A stretch of DNA of 64,000 bases from Catenulispora yoronensis (GCF_039531695.1 NZ_BAAAQN010000050.1:1-64000); one strand, 5' to 3'. Shown: positions 22,522-31,460, counted from the stretch's first letter. Notes: a model not told the origin generated them from the letters alone. Numbers and translations: made by a program.

Positions 22522-24167
22522 TGGCCGACGTCCTGACCCGCCCGGCGGCCGCCCCGTCCCGCGACGGCTTCGGCCACCTGGTGCACGCCGAGTGGACCAA
22601 GCTGCGCACCGTTCGCGGCTGGATGATCGGGCTGCTTGCGGCCGTCTTCCTGACCGTCGGCATCGGCATGCTCGGCCCGGCCGGCAGCCAGAGCCGGTGC
22701 GACAACGTCGACGGCGCGCGCGGCGGCGCCGCCCACGCCACCGGCACCTGCGCCGCCTCGACGCCGCCGAAGCGCGCCGACGGCCGGGAGGTGGTCGACG
22801 AGGAGGCCTTCGTGCACCGCACCCTGTCCGGCGACGGCAGCATCACCGCGCGGCTGACCGCCTTCACCGGCCGCTACGACCCGACCGGCGGCGGCCCGGC
22901 CACCGGCGGCGGGACCACCGGCCTGGCCGACGGCCTGCAACCGTGGTCCAAGGCCGGGGTGCTGGTCAAGGACGGCACCGCCGCCGGCTCCACCTACGCC
23001 GCGGTGCTGGCCACCGGCGACCACGGAGTGCGGATGCAGTACGACTACACCGGCGACCTCGCCGGCCGGCTCGGCCCGGTCTCCGCGGCCGCCCCGCGCT
23101 GGCTGCGCCTGACCCGGGCCGGCGACACCCTCACCGGCTACGAGTCCGCCGACGGGACCACCTGGACCCGGATCGGCAGCGCCACCCTGCGGCACCTGCC
23201 GCACGACGTCGAGGTCGGGGTGTTCGCCACCTCGCCGGAGTTCTCGGTGATCCGGAACAGCTTCGGCGGCAGCGCCACCAACACCGGCCCGACCGTGGCC
23301 ACCGGCGCCTTCGACCACATCGCCGTCGCCGGGCAGAGCACTGCCGCCGGGTCGGGGGCCGACGGCTGGACCGTCCCGCGGACCGGCACCGCCGACTCCG
23401 GCCCGGGCGGCGCCAACGGCCCGCTGGGCCAGGTCGGCGCGTCGGCCACCGGCGCCGACGCGTTCACCGTCACCGGCAGCGGCGACATCGCCCCGGCCAA
23501 TCCCGACGAGGGCGCCGGGAAGTCCCTGGAGAGCGCCCTGGCCGGGACCTTCGCGGGCCTGATCGCGGTGATCGTGGTGGCGGCGCTGACCATGACCTCG
23601 GAGTACCGGCGGGGCCTGATCCGCACCTCGCTGGCCGCCAGCCCGCGCCGGGGCCGGCTGCTCGCCGCCAAGGCCGTGGTCCTGGGCTCCGCCGCGTTCG
23701 TCGCCGGCCTGGTCGCGGCCGCGGCGGCGATCCCGGTGGTCACCGCCCTCGAACACAGCAAGGGGCTCTACGTCTTCCACGCCTCGACCGAGGCCGTGAT
23801 CCGGCTCGTGGTCGGCACCGCGGCCCTGATGGCGGTGGCCGCCGTGCTGGCGCTGGCGGTGGGGACCATCCTCCGGCGCGGCGCCGCCGCGGTGGCGGCG
23901 GTGATCGTGATCATCGTCCTGCCCTACATCCTCGCCGTCGCCTCGGTCCTGCCCGGCACCGCCGCCGACTGGCTCACCCGCCTCACCCCGGCCGCCGCGT
24001 TCGCGGTGCAGCAGACCATCACCGCCTGGCCGCAGGTGAAGGCCGTCCACACGCCCGCCAGCGGCTACTACCCGCTCTCGCCCTGGCTGGGCCTCGCGGT
24101 CCTGGCGCTCTACGCCGCCGTCGCCTACGCCCTGGCCCACCGACTGCTCGCGCGGAGGGACGCGTGA
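22521..24167 (+). CDS. ABC-2 permease with a large extracytoplasmic lectin-like insertion
   Basis: The 548-residue permease begins like other actinobacterial ABC-2 subunits ('HLVHAEWTKLRTVRGW' then one helix at 38-58) but then carries about 290 extracytoplasmic residues before the remaining five helices (from about 335). Residues 105-275 resemble a concanavalin/DUF1349-like jelly roll: 'AGVLVKDGTAAGSTYAAVL', 'PRWLRLTRAGDTLTGYESADG', 'TWTRIGSATLRHLPHDVEVGVFATS'. Such folds bind sugars. The final part has 'SEYRRGLIRTSLAASPRRGRLLAAK', the coupling segment. It overlaps both neighbouring genes. Two Cys near 65-77 could form a disulfide outside. Confidence 0.85.
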   Translation: MADVLTRPAAAPSRDGFGHLVHAEWTKLRTVRGWMIGLLAAVFLTVGIGMLGPAGSQSRCDNVDGARGGAAHATGTCAASTPPKRADGREVVDEEAFVHRTLSGDGSITARLTAFTGRYDPTGGGPATGGGTTGLADGLQPWSKAGVLVKDGTAAGSTYAAVLATGDHGVRMQYDYTGDLAGRLGPVSAAAPRWLRLTRAGDTLTGYESADGTTWTRIGSATLRHLPHDVEVGVFATSPEFSVIRNSFGGSATNTGPTVATGAFDHIAVAGQSTAAGSGADGWTVPRTGTADSGPGGANGPLGQVGASATGADAFTVTGSGDIAPANPDEGAGKSLESALAGTFAGLIAVIVVAALTMTSEYRRGLIRTSLAASPRRGRLLAAKAVVLGSAAFVAGLVAAAAAIPVVTALEHSKGLYVFHASTEAVIRLVVGTAALMAVAAVLALAVGTILRRGAAAVAAVIVIIVLPYILAVASVLPGTAADWLTRLTPAAAFAVQQTITAWPQVKAVHTPASGYYPLSPWLGLAVLALYAAVAYALAHRLLARRDA

Positions 24168-24946
24168 CCGCCTTCCGTGACGCACTGCACGCCGAGTGGA
24201 CCAAGCTCCGCACGGTCGCCGGCACCGCGTGGCTGCTGCTCGCCGCCGTGGTGCTGACGGCCGGGCTGAGCGCGGTCTCGGCCGCCGCGGTGAGCTGCGA
24301 CGGTCCGCAGTGCGGGGAGGACCCGGCGAAGGTCGGCCTGCTCGGGGTCACCGTCGGGCAGGCGCTGGTGGCCGTCCTGGCGGTGCTCGCGGTGGGGGAG
24401 GAGTACGGCACCGGAATGATCCGGGTGACCTTCGCCGCGATGCCGCGCCGGGAACTGGTGCTGGGCGCCAAGGCCGTGGTCGTCGCCGGGCTGACCGCCG
24501 CCGCGGGGGTGCTGGCGGTGCTCGGGTCGGTCGTGTGCGCCCTGGTGCTGCTGCCGGGGAACGGATTCACGGCCGCGAACGGATACGGTCCGCATCTGAT
24601 CACCGCGGCGACCGCGCGCGCCGCCTTCGGCTCCGTGCTCTACCTGGTGCTGGTGGCGCTGCTCGCGATGGGGGTGACGGCCCTGGTCCGCGACTCGGCG
24701 ATCGCCGTCGGAGCGGTGCTCGGACTGCTGTACCTGTTCCCGATCGTCGCGGCGGTGATCTCCGACCCGGACTGGCACCGGCACGCGCAGCAGATGTCCC
24801 CGATGCAGGCCGGGCTGACGGTGCAGGCGACGGTCGACGTCGCGGGGCAGCCGTTGTCGCCCTGGCAGGGCGTGGGGGTGCTGGCGCTGTGGGCCTTCGG
24901 GGCGCTGGGAGTCGGAGGGGTGGTGATGCGGCTCCGGGATGTGTGA
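24164..24946 (+). CDS. ABC-2 type permease, second subunit
   Basis: The 260-residue membrane protein has the same N-terminal motif as its neighbour ('ALHAEWTKLRTVAGTAW') and the cytoplasmic coupling segment 'EEYGTGMIRVTFAAMPRRELVLGAK', with six hydrophobic segments and no insertion. It begins with GTG at 24164, overlapping the previous stop (GTGA). With the ATPase and the larger permease it should make a heterodimeric exporter. The short loop contains a Cys pair ('CDGPQC'). The transported compound is unknown; the divergent kinase pair suggests induction by a membrane-acting or cell-wall-related signal. Confidence 0.9.
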   Translation: MTAFRDALHAEWTKLRTVAGTAWLLLAAVVLTAGLSAVSAAAVSCDGPQCGEDPAKVGLLGVTVGQALVAVLAVLAVGEEYGTGMIRVTFAAMPRRELVLGAKAVVVAGLTAAAGVLAVLGSVVCALVLLPGNGFTAANGYGPHLITAATARAAFGSVLYLVLVALLAMGVTALVRDSAIAVGAVLGLLYLFPIVAAVISDPDWHRHAQQMSPMQAGLTVQATVDVAGQPLSPWQGVGVLALWAFGALGVGGVVMRLRDV

Positions 24947-24982
24947 GGGGGTCGGGCAGCGGGCGGACGGTGCGCTCAGCCC

Positions 24983-25498
24983 TCAGGACCGGCCCTCGTC
25001 GCGCAGCGTCGCTCGCGCCCGCATCAAGGCCTCGCCCAGCAGGTTCAGCCCCCGCCATTGGGAGGGGTCCTGGCAGCGTTCATCGTTCGCGGCCAGGCCG
25101 ATGCCCCAGATCCGGTCGCGGGGGCTGGCCTCCACCAGGATGCGGTCCTTGGTGCCGAGGAGGAACGCGAGCAGGTCCGGGTTCTGGCGGAACTTCAGCA
25201 CGTTCCCGGCGGTGACGATGTCCAGGCGGTTCGCGACCCAGGTCGCCTCGTCGAAGCCACGTACCGCGGAGCCCAGGGCCTTCGCCTGTGCCGGGCTGGT
25301 CGCCTCGATGATCTGGGCGGCGGCTTCGGGGTCGGTGAACAGCCGCGCCTTGCCCCACATCATGTAGTGCTCGGCGCTCTGGAACCGCACGCCGTCGGCT
25401 TCGAACGGCGACGGGTACCACTGGCTCAGGCACTCGTGGCCGATGGTTTCCGGCTGCGTCGGAGTGTGACCCCAGAAGAACAAGTACTTGGTCGCCAT
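24983..25498 (-). CDS. NADAR/YbiA-like N-glycosidase
   Basis: The protein (171 residues) matches the NADAR (DUF1768) family: 'FFWGHTPTQ', 'LSQWYPSPFEADGVRFQSAEHYMMWGKA', and 'RIWGIGLAANDERCQDPSQWRGLNLLG'. In E. coli, YbiA hydrolyses an N-glycosidic bond in early riboflavin intermediates; other members reverse ADP-ribosylation of guanine or act in NAD-linked conflict systems. The start at 25498 gives a family-standard N-terminus (MATKYLFFWGH); the frame extends upstream into unrelated sequence. It is divergent from the deazaflavin-type gene by only 60 bases. Confidence 0.87.
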   Translation of the reverse strand: MATKYLFFWGHTPTQPETIGHECLSQWYPSPFEADGVRFQSAEHYMMWGKARLFTDPEAAAQIIEATSPAQAKALGSAVRGFDEATWVANRLDIVTAGNVLKFRQNPDLLAFLLGTKDRILVEASPRDRIWGIGLAANDERCQDPSQWRGLNLLGEALMRARATLRDEGRS

Positions 25499-25558
25499 GG
25501 CGGAAGTCTTCCGCAAGTCTCCGACACGAGCCACGGGATTTGATATTGACTGGGCTCT

Positions 25559-25993
25559 ATGACCGCAGACCACGAATACGCACCCAGCCCGCGTGACTAT
25601 GTGCGGGAGACCGTCGAGTTGTACGAGAGCTCGGACGGTGCCCAGGGCAACACCATGATGGGTAAGCCGATCATCATTCTGTCGACGGTCGGCAACAAGT
25701 CGGGCAAGGTCCGTAAGACGCCGCTGATGCGGGTCGAGCACGACGGTTCGTACGCCGTCGTCGCGTCCATGGGCGGCGCGCCGAAGAACCCCGTCTGGTA
25801 CTACAACATCGTCGCCAACGCCGATGTCGAGTTGCAGGACGGCGCCGAGAAGCGGGCTTATGTCGCGCATGAGGCCACTGGGGAGGAGAAGGAGCAGTGG
25901 TGGGCGCGGGCCGTGGAGGTGTGGCCGGACTATGACAACTACCAGACCAAGACCGACCGGATCATTCCGCTGTTCGTGCTGACGCCGCGCTGA
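25559..25993 (+). CDS. Deazaflavin (F420)-dependent nitroreductase family protein
   Basis: The 144-residue protein matches the Ddn/nitroreductase split-barrel family: 'PIIILSTVGNKSGKVRKTPLMRVEHDGSYAVVASMGG' region (key residues: GxKSGxxRxTPL near 48-57) and 'KNPVWYYNIVANADVELQDG'. Members use reduced coenzyme F420 to reduce quinones or nitro compounds. No ribosome binding site is evident before ATG 25559, and a TTGAC lies only about 14 bases upstream, so a leaderless transcript from a slightly more distant promoter is possible. It is transcribed away from the NADAR gene. Confidence 0.87.
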   Translation: MTADHEYAPSPRDYVRETVELYESSDGAQGNTMMGKPIIILSTVGNKSGKVRKTPLMRVEHDGSYAVVASMGGAPKNPVWYYNIVANADVELQDGAEKRAYVAHEATGEEKEQWWARAVEVWPDYDNYQTKTDRIIPLFVLTPR

Positions 25994-26056
25994 GGCGTCG
26001 CGGCCGGCGGCGGTCGGCGGGCGGATCGGGGCGGGGATCTCGGCAGGTAGGCTGGG

Positions 26057-27157
26057 GTGGTGGAGATGGTGCACGACAACGCGGTGGACACAGGTGCCGA
26101 TGCCGGCGCGATAGCGGTCGGTGCGGACGGACCGTTTGACCGGTCAGTCCGGGCGGCTCGGTCGGCTCGGCCGATCGATCCGGCCGTGGCGGAGGCGCTC
26201 GGTGCGGAGGCGGACGTGGCGTTGGCCACGGAGACAGTTCTTGGCGCTGAAGCATTCGAGGACGCCGACGCCGACGCCGACGCCGAACCTGTTGGCGACA
26301 ACGACAACGACAACGACAGCGACAGCGATCCCGAGTCCGACCCCGAATCCCGCCACGCCCGCCACGGCTTGATACGCACCTTCCACCCCCGCCGCGGCCG
26401 CGCCAGTACCACCCAGGCCGACGCGCTGACCAGGCTCTGGCCGGTCTACGGTTACACCATCGCCGACCCCCACCACACGTACCACACCCCCGAGGTCGCC
26501 CCCGACGGTCCCTTCGACCCCGAGCGCCTCTTCGGCCGCCCGGCGCCGCTGGTCCTGGAGATCGGCTGCGGCATGGGGGAGGCCACCGCCGCGATGGCGG
26601 CCGCCGATCCGGGGCGGAACTACCTCGGTGTCGACGTCCACACCCCGGGCCTGGGCAACCTGATCGCGCTGGCCGAGGCCCGAGGTCTGAGCAATGTCCG
26701 GGTGGCGCGCGGCGACGTGCTGTTCCTGCTGCGGGACGGCATCGCGCCCGGTTCGCTGGCCGCTGTGCATGTCTTCTTCCCGGATCCGTGGCCCAAGGCC
26801 AAGCACCACAAGCGCCGCATCATCCAGCCGGACACCGTCGCCCTGATCCGCGACCGGCTGGCGCCCGGCGGGGTCCTGCACTGTGCCACCGACTGGGCCG
26901 AGTACGCGGAGCAGATGCTCGAAGTCCTCAGCGCCGATCCGGGACTTCGCAACCGCTTTGAGCCCAGCACCGCGCCCGGCACCGCGCCCGCCGCGACCAA
27001 CACCCCCGAGCCCGCCACCACAGCCACCACACCCCCCGCCCTCCCCGCCTACGCCCCCCGCGATGCCGTCGGCCGCCCCGTCACCGGCTACGAGCGCCGC
27101 GGGATCCGTGACGGCCGCCCCATCGCCGACCTGGTGTTCGAGAGAATCGGCGACTAA
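26057..27157 (+). CDS. trmB: tRNA (guanine-N7-)-methyltransferase with acidic N-terminal extension
   Basis: From about residue 100 this is TrmB, which methylates G46 of tRNA using S-adenosylmethionine: 'LVLEIGCGMGEATAAMA' (SAM motif), 'YLGVDVH', 'FFPDPWPKAKHHKRRI' (catalytic/tRNA-binding) and 'LHCATDWAEYAEQML'. The C-terminal 'GRPVTGYERRGIRDGRPIADLVFERI' is complete. The first 95 residues are acidic and repetitive (DADADAD, DNDNDSDSD), encoded by GACGCC and GACAAC triplet-pair repeats, and are not part of the normal enzyme. A Pro/Thr/Ala-rich insertion lies at about 300-335. The GTG start at 26057 is the first of several candidates. Confidence 0.9.
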   Translation: MVEMVHDNAVDTGADAGAIAVGADGPFDRSVRAARSARPIDPAVAEALGAEADVALATETVLGAEAFEDADADADAEPVGDNDNDNDSDSDPESDPESRHARHGLIRTFHPRRGRASTTQADALTRLWPVYGYTIADPHHTYHTPEVAPDGPFDPERLFGRPAPLVLEIGCGMGEATAAMAAADPGRNYLGVDVHTPGLGNLIALAEARGLSNVRVARGDVLFLLRDGIAPGSLAAVHVFFPDPWPKAKHHKRRIIQPDTVALIRDRLAPGGVLHCATDWAEYAEQMLEVLSADPGLRNRFEPSTAPGTAPAATNTPEPATTATTPPALPAYAPRDAVGRPVTGYERRGIRDGRPIADLVFERIGD

Positions 27158-27247
27158 TTCCCGCCCCGCGGGGAGAAGATCGACCAGCGAGCGGATCAGG
27201 ACCCGAATACCCCTTCCGGTCTGTGTCCCCGCCGCTACATTGAGTGT

Positions 27248-28453
27248 GTGCAGATCGCTTCCAGGACTCCGGTAGACGCTGAGATAGCCCGCCTGGCCGG
27301 CCTGATGCTGGCCCGCACCGACGAGCTCACCGACCTGGTGCTGACGCGGGTCGCCGAGGAGTTCCCGCTCTACATCGGGATGATCGACCCGAACGCGCTC
27401 CACGCCACCATCAAGGACCACATCCACTTCGCCTTCGAACCGATCACCCGCTACATGCCCCCCGACTCCCGTCCGGCGGCGACCTCGGGCCGCGAGCGCG
27501 CGATGGAGGGCATCCCGCTGACCGTCATCATGGACGGCTACCGGATCGCGTTCGGCGTGCTGTGGAAGCAGTTGGCGGAGGCTGCCGACGTCATGGGCCT
27601 GTCCAGCAAAGCGGCCTTGCGCGCCGCCTCGGAAGTGATGGAGACACTCGACGCGTTCACCCGGGAGAGTGCCGCCGCCTACAAGGAGGAGCTGCGCTAT
27701 CAGGCCCGGCGTGAGGAGCAGCAGCGTGCCGCGCTCGTGCAGGCGCTGATCGAGGGCCGCCTGGACGACACGAACGTCTGGGAAGCCGCCGAGCTGTTAC
27801 GCCTGCCCACCATGGGCCCCTACGTGGTCATCGCCGCGCGTGTCCCGACGGCCGGCGAGTACGGCCTGCCGCACATCGAGCGCGAGCTCGGCGGCATGGG
27901 CATCGACTCGGCGTGGCGGCTGATGCACGACGTCGAGATCGGTGTGGCCTCGCTGCCGCGCCCCGGCGACCAGTTCGAGAAGATGGTCGCCGCGCTCGCG
28001 GTCGAGGGCACCGGCCGGGTCGGCGTCAGCCCGCCCTACGACCACCTCTTGTCCACCTCGCAGGCCATGCGCCTGGCCCGGATCGCGATGCGCGGCGCGC
28101 AGGAACGCCGCACCGTCGTGGTGTTCGGCCGCGATCCGCTCTCGGCGGCCGCGGCGAGCGCGCCGGACATCATGCCGCAGGTCGCCTACAGCGTCCTGGG
28201 CGGACTCGACGGCCTCCCCGGGGACGATCGCACGCTGCTGCTCACCACCTTCGGCGCCTGGCTGGACTCCGACGGCTCCGCCGCCGAGGCCGCGAAGCTG
28301 CTGTTCGTGCATCCGAACACGGTGCGGTATCGCCTGCGCCGCCTGGAGGAGCGCACCGGCCGCCTGCTGGCGAACCCGCGCTCGGTGGCGGAGCTCAGCC
28401 TGGCCTACGAGATCGACTGCGCACTCGCCGCCGGGGTGTCGTCAAGCAGCTGA
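27248..28453 (+). CDS. PucR/CdaR-type transcriptional regulator
   Basis: The 401-residue protein ends in the PucR helix-turn-helix: 'LLLTTFGAWLDSDGSAAEAAKLLFVHPNTVRYRLRRLEERTGR' pattern (key part: AKLLFVHPNTVRYRLRRLE near 350-370). Upstream is a GGDEF-like degenerate domain (about 170-290) and an N-terminal helical sensor region beginning MQIASRTPVDAEI with 'IPLTVIMDGYRIAFGVLWKQL', as in many actinobacterial regulators of this group. The ligand is unknown. It is 90 bases after trmB and 42 bases before the methyltransferase gene. Confidence 0.88.
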   Translation: MQIASRTPVDAEIARLAGLMLARTDELTDLVLTRVAEEFPLYIGMIDPNALHATIKDHIHFAFEPITRYMPPDSRPAATSGRERAMEGIPLTVIMDGYRIAFGVLWKQLAEAADVMGLSSKAALRAASEVMETLDAFTRESAAAYKEELRYQARREEQQRAALVQALIEGRLDDTNVWEAAELLRLPTMGPYVVIAARVPTAGEYGLPHIERELGGMGIDSAWRLMHDVEIGVASLPRPGDQFEKMVAALAVEGTGRVGVSPPYDHLLSTSQAMRLARIAMRGAQERRTVVVFGRDPLSAAAASAPDIMPQVAYSVLGGLDGLPGDDRTLLLTTFGAWLDSDGSAAEAAKLLFVHPNTVRYRLRRLEERTGRLLANPRSVAELSLAYEIDCALAAGVSSSS

Positions 28454-28495
28454 AAAGCCCGTGGCGCGCTCAGCAAATCTGGCTACTGTCACCGC

Positions 28496-29083
28496 ATGGA
28501 GACGACAGAACCCGCGCGGTCCGAGCGGCCGCTGCCCGAGCGCGTCGCGGCCGCCCATCGCCAAGCCGAGGAATCCGGTTTCACCTGGAGCTGCATTCCC
28601 GAGGTCGGCCGCCTGCTGACCTTGGCCACAGCCGCCAAGCCGGCGGGGATCATCGCCGAGTCCGGGACCGGCGTCGGGGTCGGCACCGCGTGGTTGCAGG
28701 CCGGTCTCGGCGCGGAGGCCCGCCTGCTCACCGTGGACCACGACCCGGAGGTCGCCGCCCGCGCCGCCGCCCTGTTCGCCGACGACTCCCGCGTCGAGTT
28801 CCTGGTCGGCGACTGGCGGCTGCTGGAGGAGCACGCGCCCTTCGACGTCTTCTTCTGCGACGGCGGCGGCAAGCGCGAGGACCCGCAGCGGGTGGTCGAG
28901 CTGCTCGCCCCGGGCGGCCTGCTGATCATGGACGACTTCACGCCGTCGCTGCACTGGCCGCCGCTGCACGAGGGCGGCGTCGACGAGCTGCGGCTGTTCT
29001 ACCTCGGCCATCCCCAGCTGTCGGCGACCGAGGTCATGACCACGCCGGGCAGCTCCGCGATCATCGCCACCCGGCTCCCCTGA
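28496..29083 (+). CDS. O-methyltransferase-like SAM-dependent methyltransferase
   Basis: The 195-residue protein has a Rossmann SAM fold: 'GIIAESGTGVGVGTAWLQAGL' (motif I, near 45-65), 'LLTVDHDPEVAARAAALF', 'VEFLVGDWRLLEEHAPFDVFFCDGG' and 'LLIMDDFTPS'. The acidic Asp residues after strands 4 and 5 resemble caffeoyl-CoA O-methyltransferase-like enzymes, which use a metal. The substrate is unknown. It is complete, ends just before a tandem-repeat block, and may be co-transcribed with the regulator upstream. Confidence 0.8.
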   Translation: METTEPARSERPLPERVAAAHRQAEESGFTWSCIPEVGRLLTLATAAKPAGIIAESGTGVGVGTAWLQAGLGAEARLLTVDHDPEVAARAAALFADDSRVEFLVGDWRLLEEHAPFDVFFCDGGGKREDPQRVVELLAPGGLLIMDDFTPSLHWPPLHEGGVDELRLFYLGHPQLSATEVMTTPGSSAIIATRLP

Positions 29084-29086
29084 GCC

Positions 29087-29216
29087 CCTGAACTCCAGAA
29101 CCCCCGAACCCTGAACTCCAGAACCCCCGAACCCTGAACTCCAGAACCCCCGAACTCCAGAACCTGAACTTCAGAACCCCCGAACTCCAGAACCTGAACT
29201 TCAGAACCCCCGAACC
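29087..29216. repeat. AACTCCAGAACCCCCG-type tandem repeat with period change
   Basis: Downstream of the methyltransferase gene the sequence CTGAACTCCAGAACCCCCGA recurs. 'TGAACT' starts at 29089, 29112, 29135, 29165 and 29195, so the period is 23 bases for two units and then 30 bases for two units, where a shorter internal piece is duplicated and one T replaces C. It lies between convergent genes and encodes no supported protein. Replication slippage is the simplest cause. Confidence 0.85.
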
Positions 29217-29274
29217 CCGCGTGACGGGAGGCTGCGGGCGGCCGGTGAGGGCACTACCGGGCCGCCCGCTCCCG

Positions 29275-30120
29275 TCACCCCTCCAGGAACGCCATAAGTT
29301 CACGATTGAACTCGGCGGCGCGGGTGACGATCAATCCGTGCGGCGCACCTGGCAGCCGCACCAGCCGGCAGTCCGAGACCGCCTCGGCGATCCGGGCGCC
29401 GGTGGCCTCCACCGGCAGCACGGCGTCGGCCTCGCCGTGCACGACCAGCGTCGGCACCGTGATGGCCCGCAGGTCGTTGCGAAAGTCGGTGGTCGCGGCC
29501 TGGCCCAGGGTCTGCATCACGCCGCGGTGGCTGGCCGAGGCGGCCAGCATGATCATCCGGGTGTGCAGGGGCTGCGGCGTGACCGGGCGGGCCGCCGGCG
29601 CGCCGGCGATCTGGAAGAACCTGGTGGTGAACCGGTGCAGAAAGCTGACCCGGTCGTCGGTCAGGCAGCGCTGGTACTCGCGCAGCCGGCCGTCCTCCAG
29701 GAACCCCTCGGGGTGGGCGTCGGTGCGGCGCAGGTAGGGCCCGGCGGCGGAGACCAGGACCAGCTGCGACACCCGCTGGTTGCCGAACCGGCTCAGATAG
29801 CGCACCGCCTCGCAGGCCCCGGTGGAGAAGCCGACCAGGGTGGCCTCGCGCAGATCCAGGTGCTCCAGCAGCATATGCAGGTCGGCGGCCAGCGTGTCGG
29901 CGTCGTAGCCGCCGCGCGGTTTCGCCGAGGCTCCGAAGCCGCGTTGGTCGAAGGTCACCACGCGGTGGCCGGCCGCCAGCAGCTCCGGCACCTGGAACTC
30001 CCACTGACCCAGCGACAGCGGCCAGCCGTGGACCAGCACCACCGGCCGTCCGGAGCCCCGGTCCTCGTAGTGGATGTCCACGGGAAGGTGGTTCTCCTTG
30101 TCGACCGTCACCCGCGCCAT
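29275..30120 (-). CDS. Alpha/beta hydrolase (chloroperoxidase/arylesterase-like)
   Basis: The protein (281 residues) has the alpha/beta hydrolase triad: nucleophile Ser99 in 'LVGFSTGACEAV', acid Asp in 'VVHGEADAVLPVE' and His in 'GAPHGLIVT'. The oxyanion motif 'HGWPLSLGQW' and the strand 'VVTFDQRGFGASAKP' are typical of cofactor-free haloperoxidase-like esterases. No signal peptide is visible, so it acts in the cytoplasm. ATG 30120 is preferred; the open frame before it (to 30216) is unrelated sequence. It ends next to the tandem-repeat block. Confidence 0.88.
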   Translation of the reverse strand: MARVTVDKENHLPVDIHYEDRGSGRPVVLVHGWPLSLGQWEFQVPELLAAGHRVVTFDQRGFGASAKPRGGYDADTLAADLHMLLEHLDLREATLVGFSTGACEAVRYLSRFGNQRVSQLVLVSAAGPYLRRTDAHPEGFLEDGRLREYQRCLTDDRVSFLHRFTTRFFQIAGAPAARPVTPQPLHTRMIMLAASASHRGVMQTLGQAATTDFRNDLRAITVPTLVVHGEADAVLPVEATGARIAEAVSDCRLVRLPGAPHGLIVTRAAEFNRELMAFLEG

Positions 30121-30374
30121 GTCCGCACCTTTTCCAGGACCGCCGGGGCGGGTACTTCCCGCCCACACTTGAAAATGGTCGCGGAAAGTGGCGCCTGGGT
30201 CACTGTTCTGATGCACACGGCTGGCGCCTCGCCGTTGTGGCCCGGGATAACGAGCCGGGGCGTGCGGCGGCGTGCGACCCGGCGCGCGGACCGGCGCGTG
30301 ACTCGGCCGCGACCCCCGCGCGACCCGGCACGCCCGGGGGTGCGACTGTCGGCGCCGGGCCGTAGCCTGCGTCT

Positions 30375-31460
30375 ATGGGTTCTGCTGAAGCGCACGTCGA
30401 GGCCGCCGGCCGGAGCGTGCGGATCTCCTCGCCGGACAAGCTGCTGTTCCCCGAGGCCGGGGTCTCCAAACTTGATCTCGCCACCTACTACGCCGATGTC
30501 GCCGACGCGGTCCTGCGCGGCCTGCGCGACCGGCCGGTGGCGCTGAACCGGTTCCCGGACGGGCTCGGCGGCGGCAAGTCGTTCTACACCAAGGCCGCGC
30601 CGAAGGGCCTGCCGGACTGGGCGTCCACGGCCCGCGTCACCTTCCCCAGCGGCCGCACCGGCGACGAGGTCTGCGTCACCGAGGCGGCCACCGTGGTCTG
30701 GACGGTGCAGATGGGCGCGCTGGAGCTGCACCCCTGGCCGGTGCGCGCCGCCGACACCGACCACCCCGACGAGCTGCGCATCGACCTGGACCCGCAGCCC
30801 GGCACCGACTTCGCCGAGGCGGTCGCCGTCGCCCGCGAAGCCCACGCGCTGTTCGAGGAGCTGGGCATCCGGCCCTTCGTGAAGACCTCCGGCGGCCGCG
30901 GCCTGCACCTGCTGGTGCGCATCGAGCCGCGCTGGACGTTCGTCGAGGCCCGCCGCGCCGTCATCGCGTTCGCCCGGGAGCTGGAGCGCCGTCGCCCGGA
31001 GCAGATCACCACTTCCTGGTGGAAGGAGGAGCGCGGCGAGCGGATCTTCATCGACTTCAACCAGATGGCCCGGGACCGGATGACCGTCGCCGCCTACTCC
31101 ACGCGGGCCCGCCCCGAGGCGATCGTGTCGATGCCGGTCCTGTGGTCCGACCTCGGCGACGTCGAGCCCGGCGACTTCACCGTGAAGACCGTGCCCGCGC
31201 TCGTGGCCAAGAACGGGGACGCCAACGCGGAGATCGACGACGTCGCCCACAGCCTCGACGCGCTGCTGGAGATGGCCGACCGCGACGAGAAGGACCACGG
31301 CCTCGGCGACCTGCCCTATCCGCCGGACTTCCCGAAGATGCCCGGCGAGCCCAAGCGGGTCCAGCCCTCCAAGGCCCGCCACGACGACGACGGCGACTCC
31401 GCCGGGTCCGCCGGGTCCGCCGAAGCCGCCGATTCCACCCACCAGGGGAGCAAGAGCTGA
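30375..31460 (+). CDS. LigD-like primase-polymerase domain protein (NHEJ)
   Basis: The 361-residue protein is the AEP-type polymerase domain of bacterial nonhomologous end joining. Motifs in order: 'SPDKLLFPEAGVSKLDLATYY' (start of the domain; shortened), catalytic pair in 'RIDLDPQPG' near 140, 'KTSGGRGLHLLV' near 180, and 'DFNQMARDRMTVAAYSTRARP' near 225-245 in shortened form FNQMARDRMTVAAYS. It would fill ends and add nucleotides at double-strand breaks. The last 35 residues are an acidic/Ser tail. It overlaps the following ligase gene (stop TGA and ATG share one base), so polymerase and ligase are separate but coupled rather than fused as in mycobacterial LigD. Confidence 0.92.
   Translation: MGSAEAHVEAAGRSVRISSPDKLLFPEAGVSKLDLATYYADVADAVLRGLRDRPVALNRFPDGLGGGKSFYTKAAPKGLPDWASTARVTFPSGRTGDEVCVTEAATVVWTVQMGALELHPWPVRAADTDHPDELRIDLDPQPGTDFAEAVAVAREAHALFEELGIRPFVKTSGGRGLHLLVRIEPRWTFVEARRAVIAFARELERRRPEQITTSWWKEERGERIFIDFNQMARDRMTVAAYSTRARPEAIVSMPVLWSDLGDVEPGDFTVKTVPALVAKNGDANAEIDDVAHSLDALLEMADRDEKDHGLGDLPYPPDFPKMPGEPKRVQPSKARHDDDGDSAGSAGSAEAADSTHQGSKS

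Noticed and set aside
29087..29216. CRISPR-like array
   Set aside because: The repeats abut without unique spacers and the period changes; no cas genes are present.
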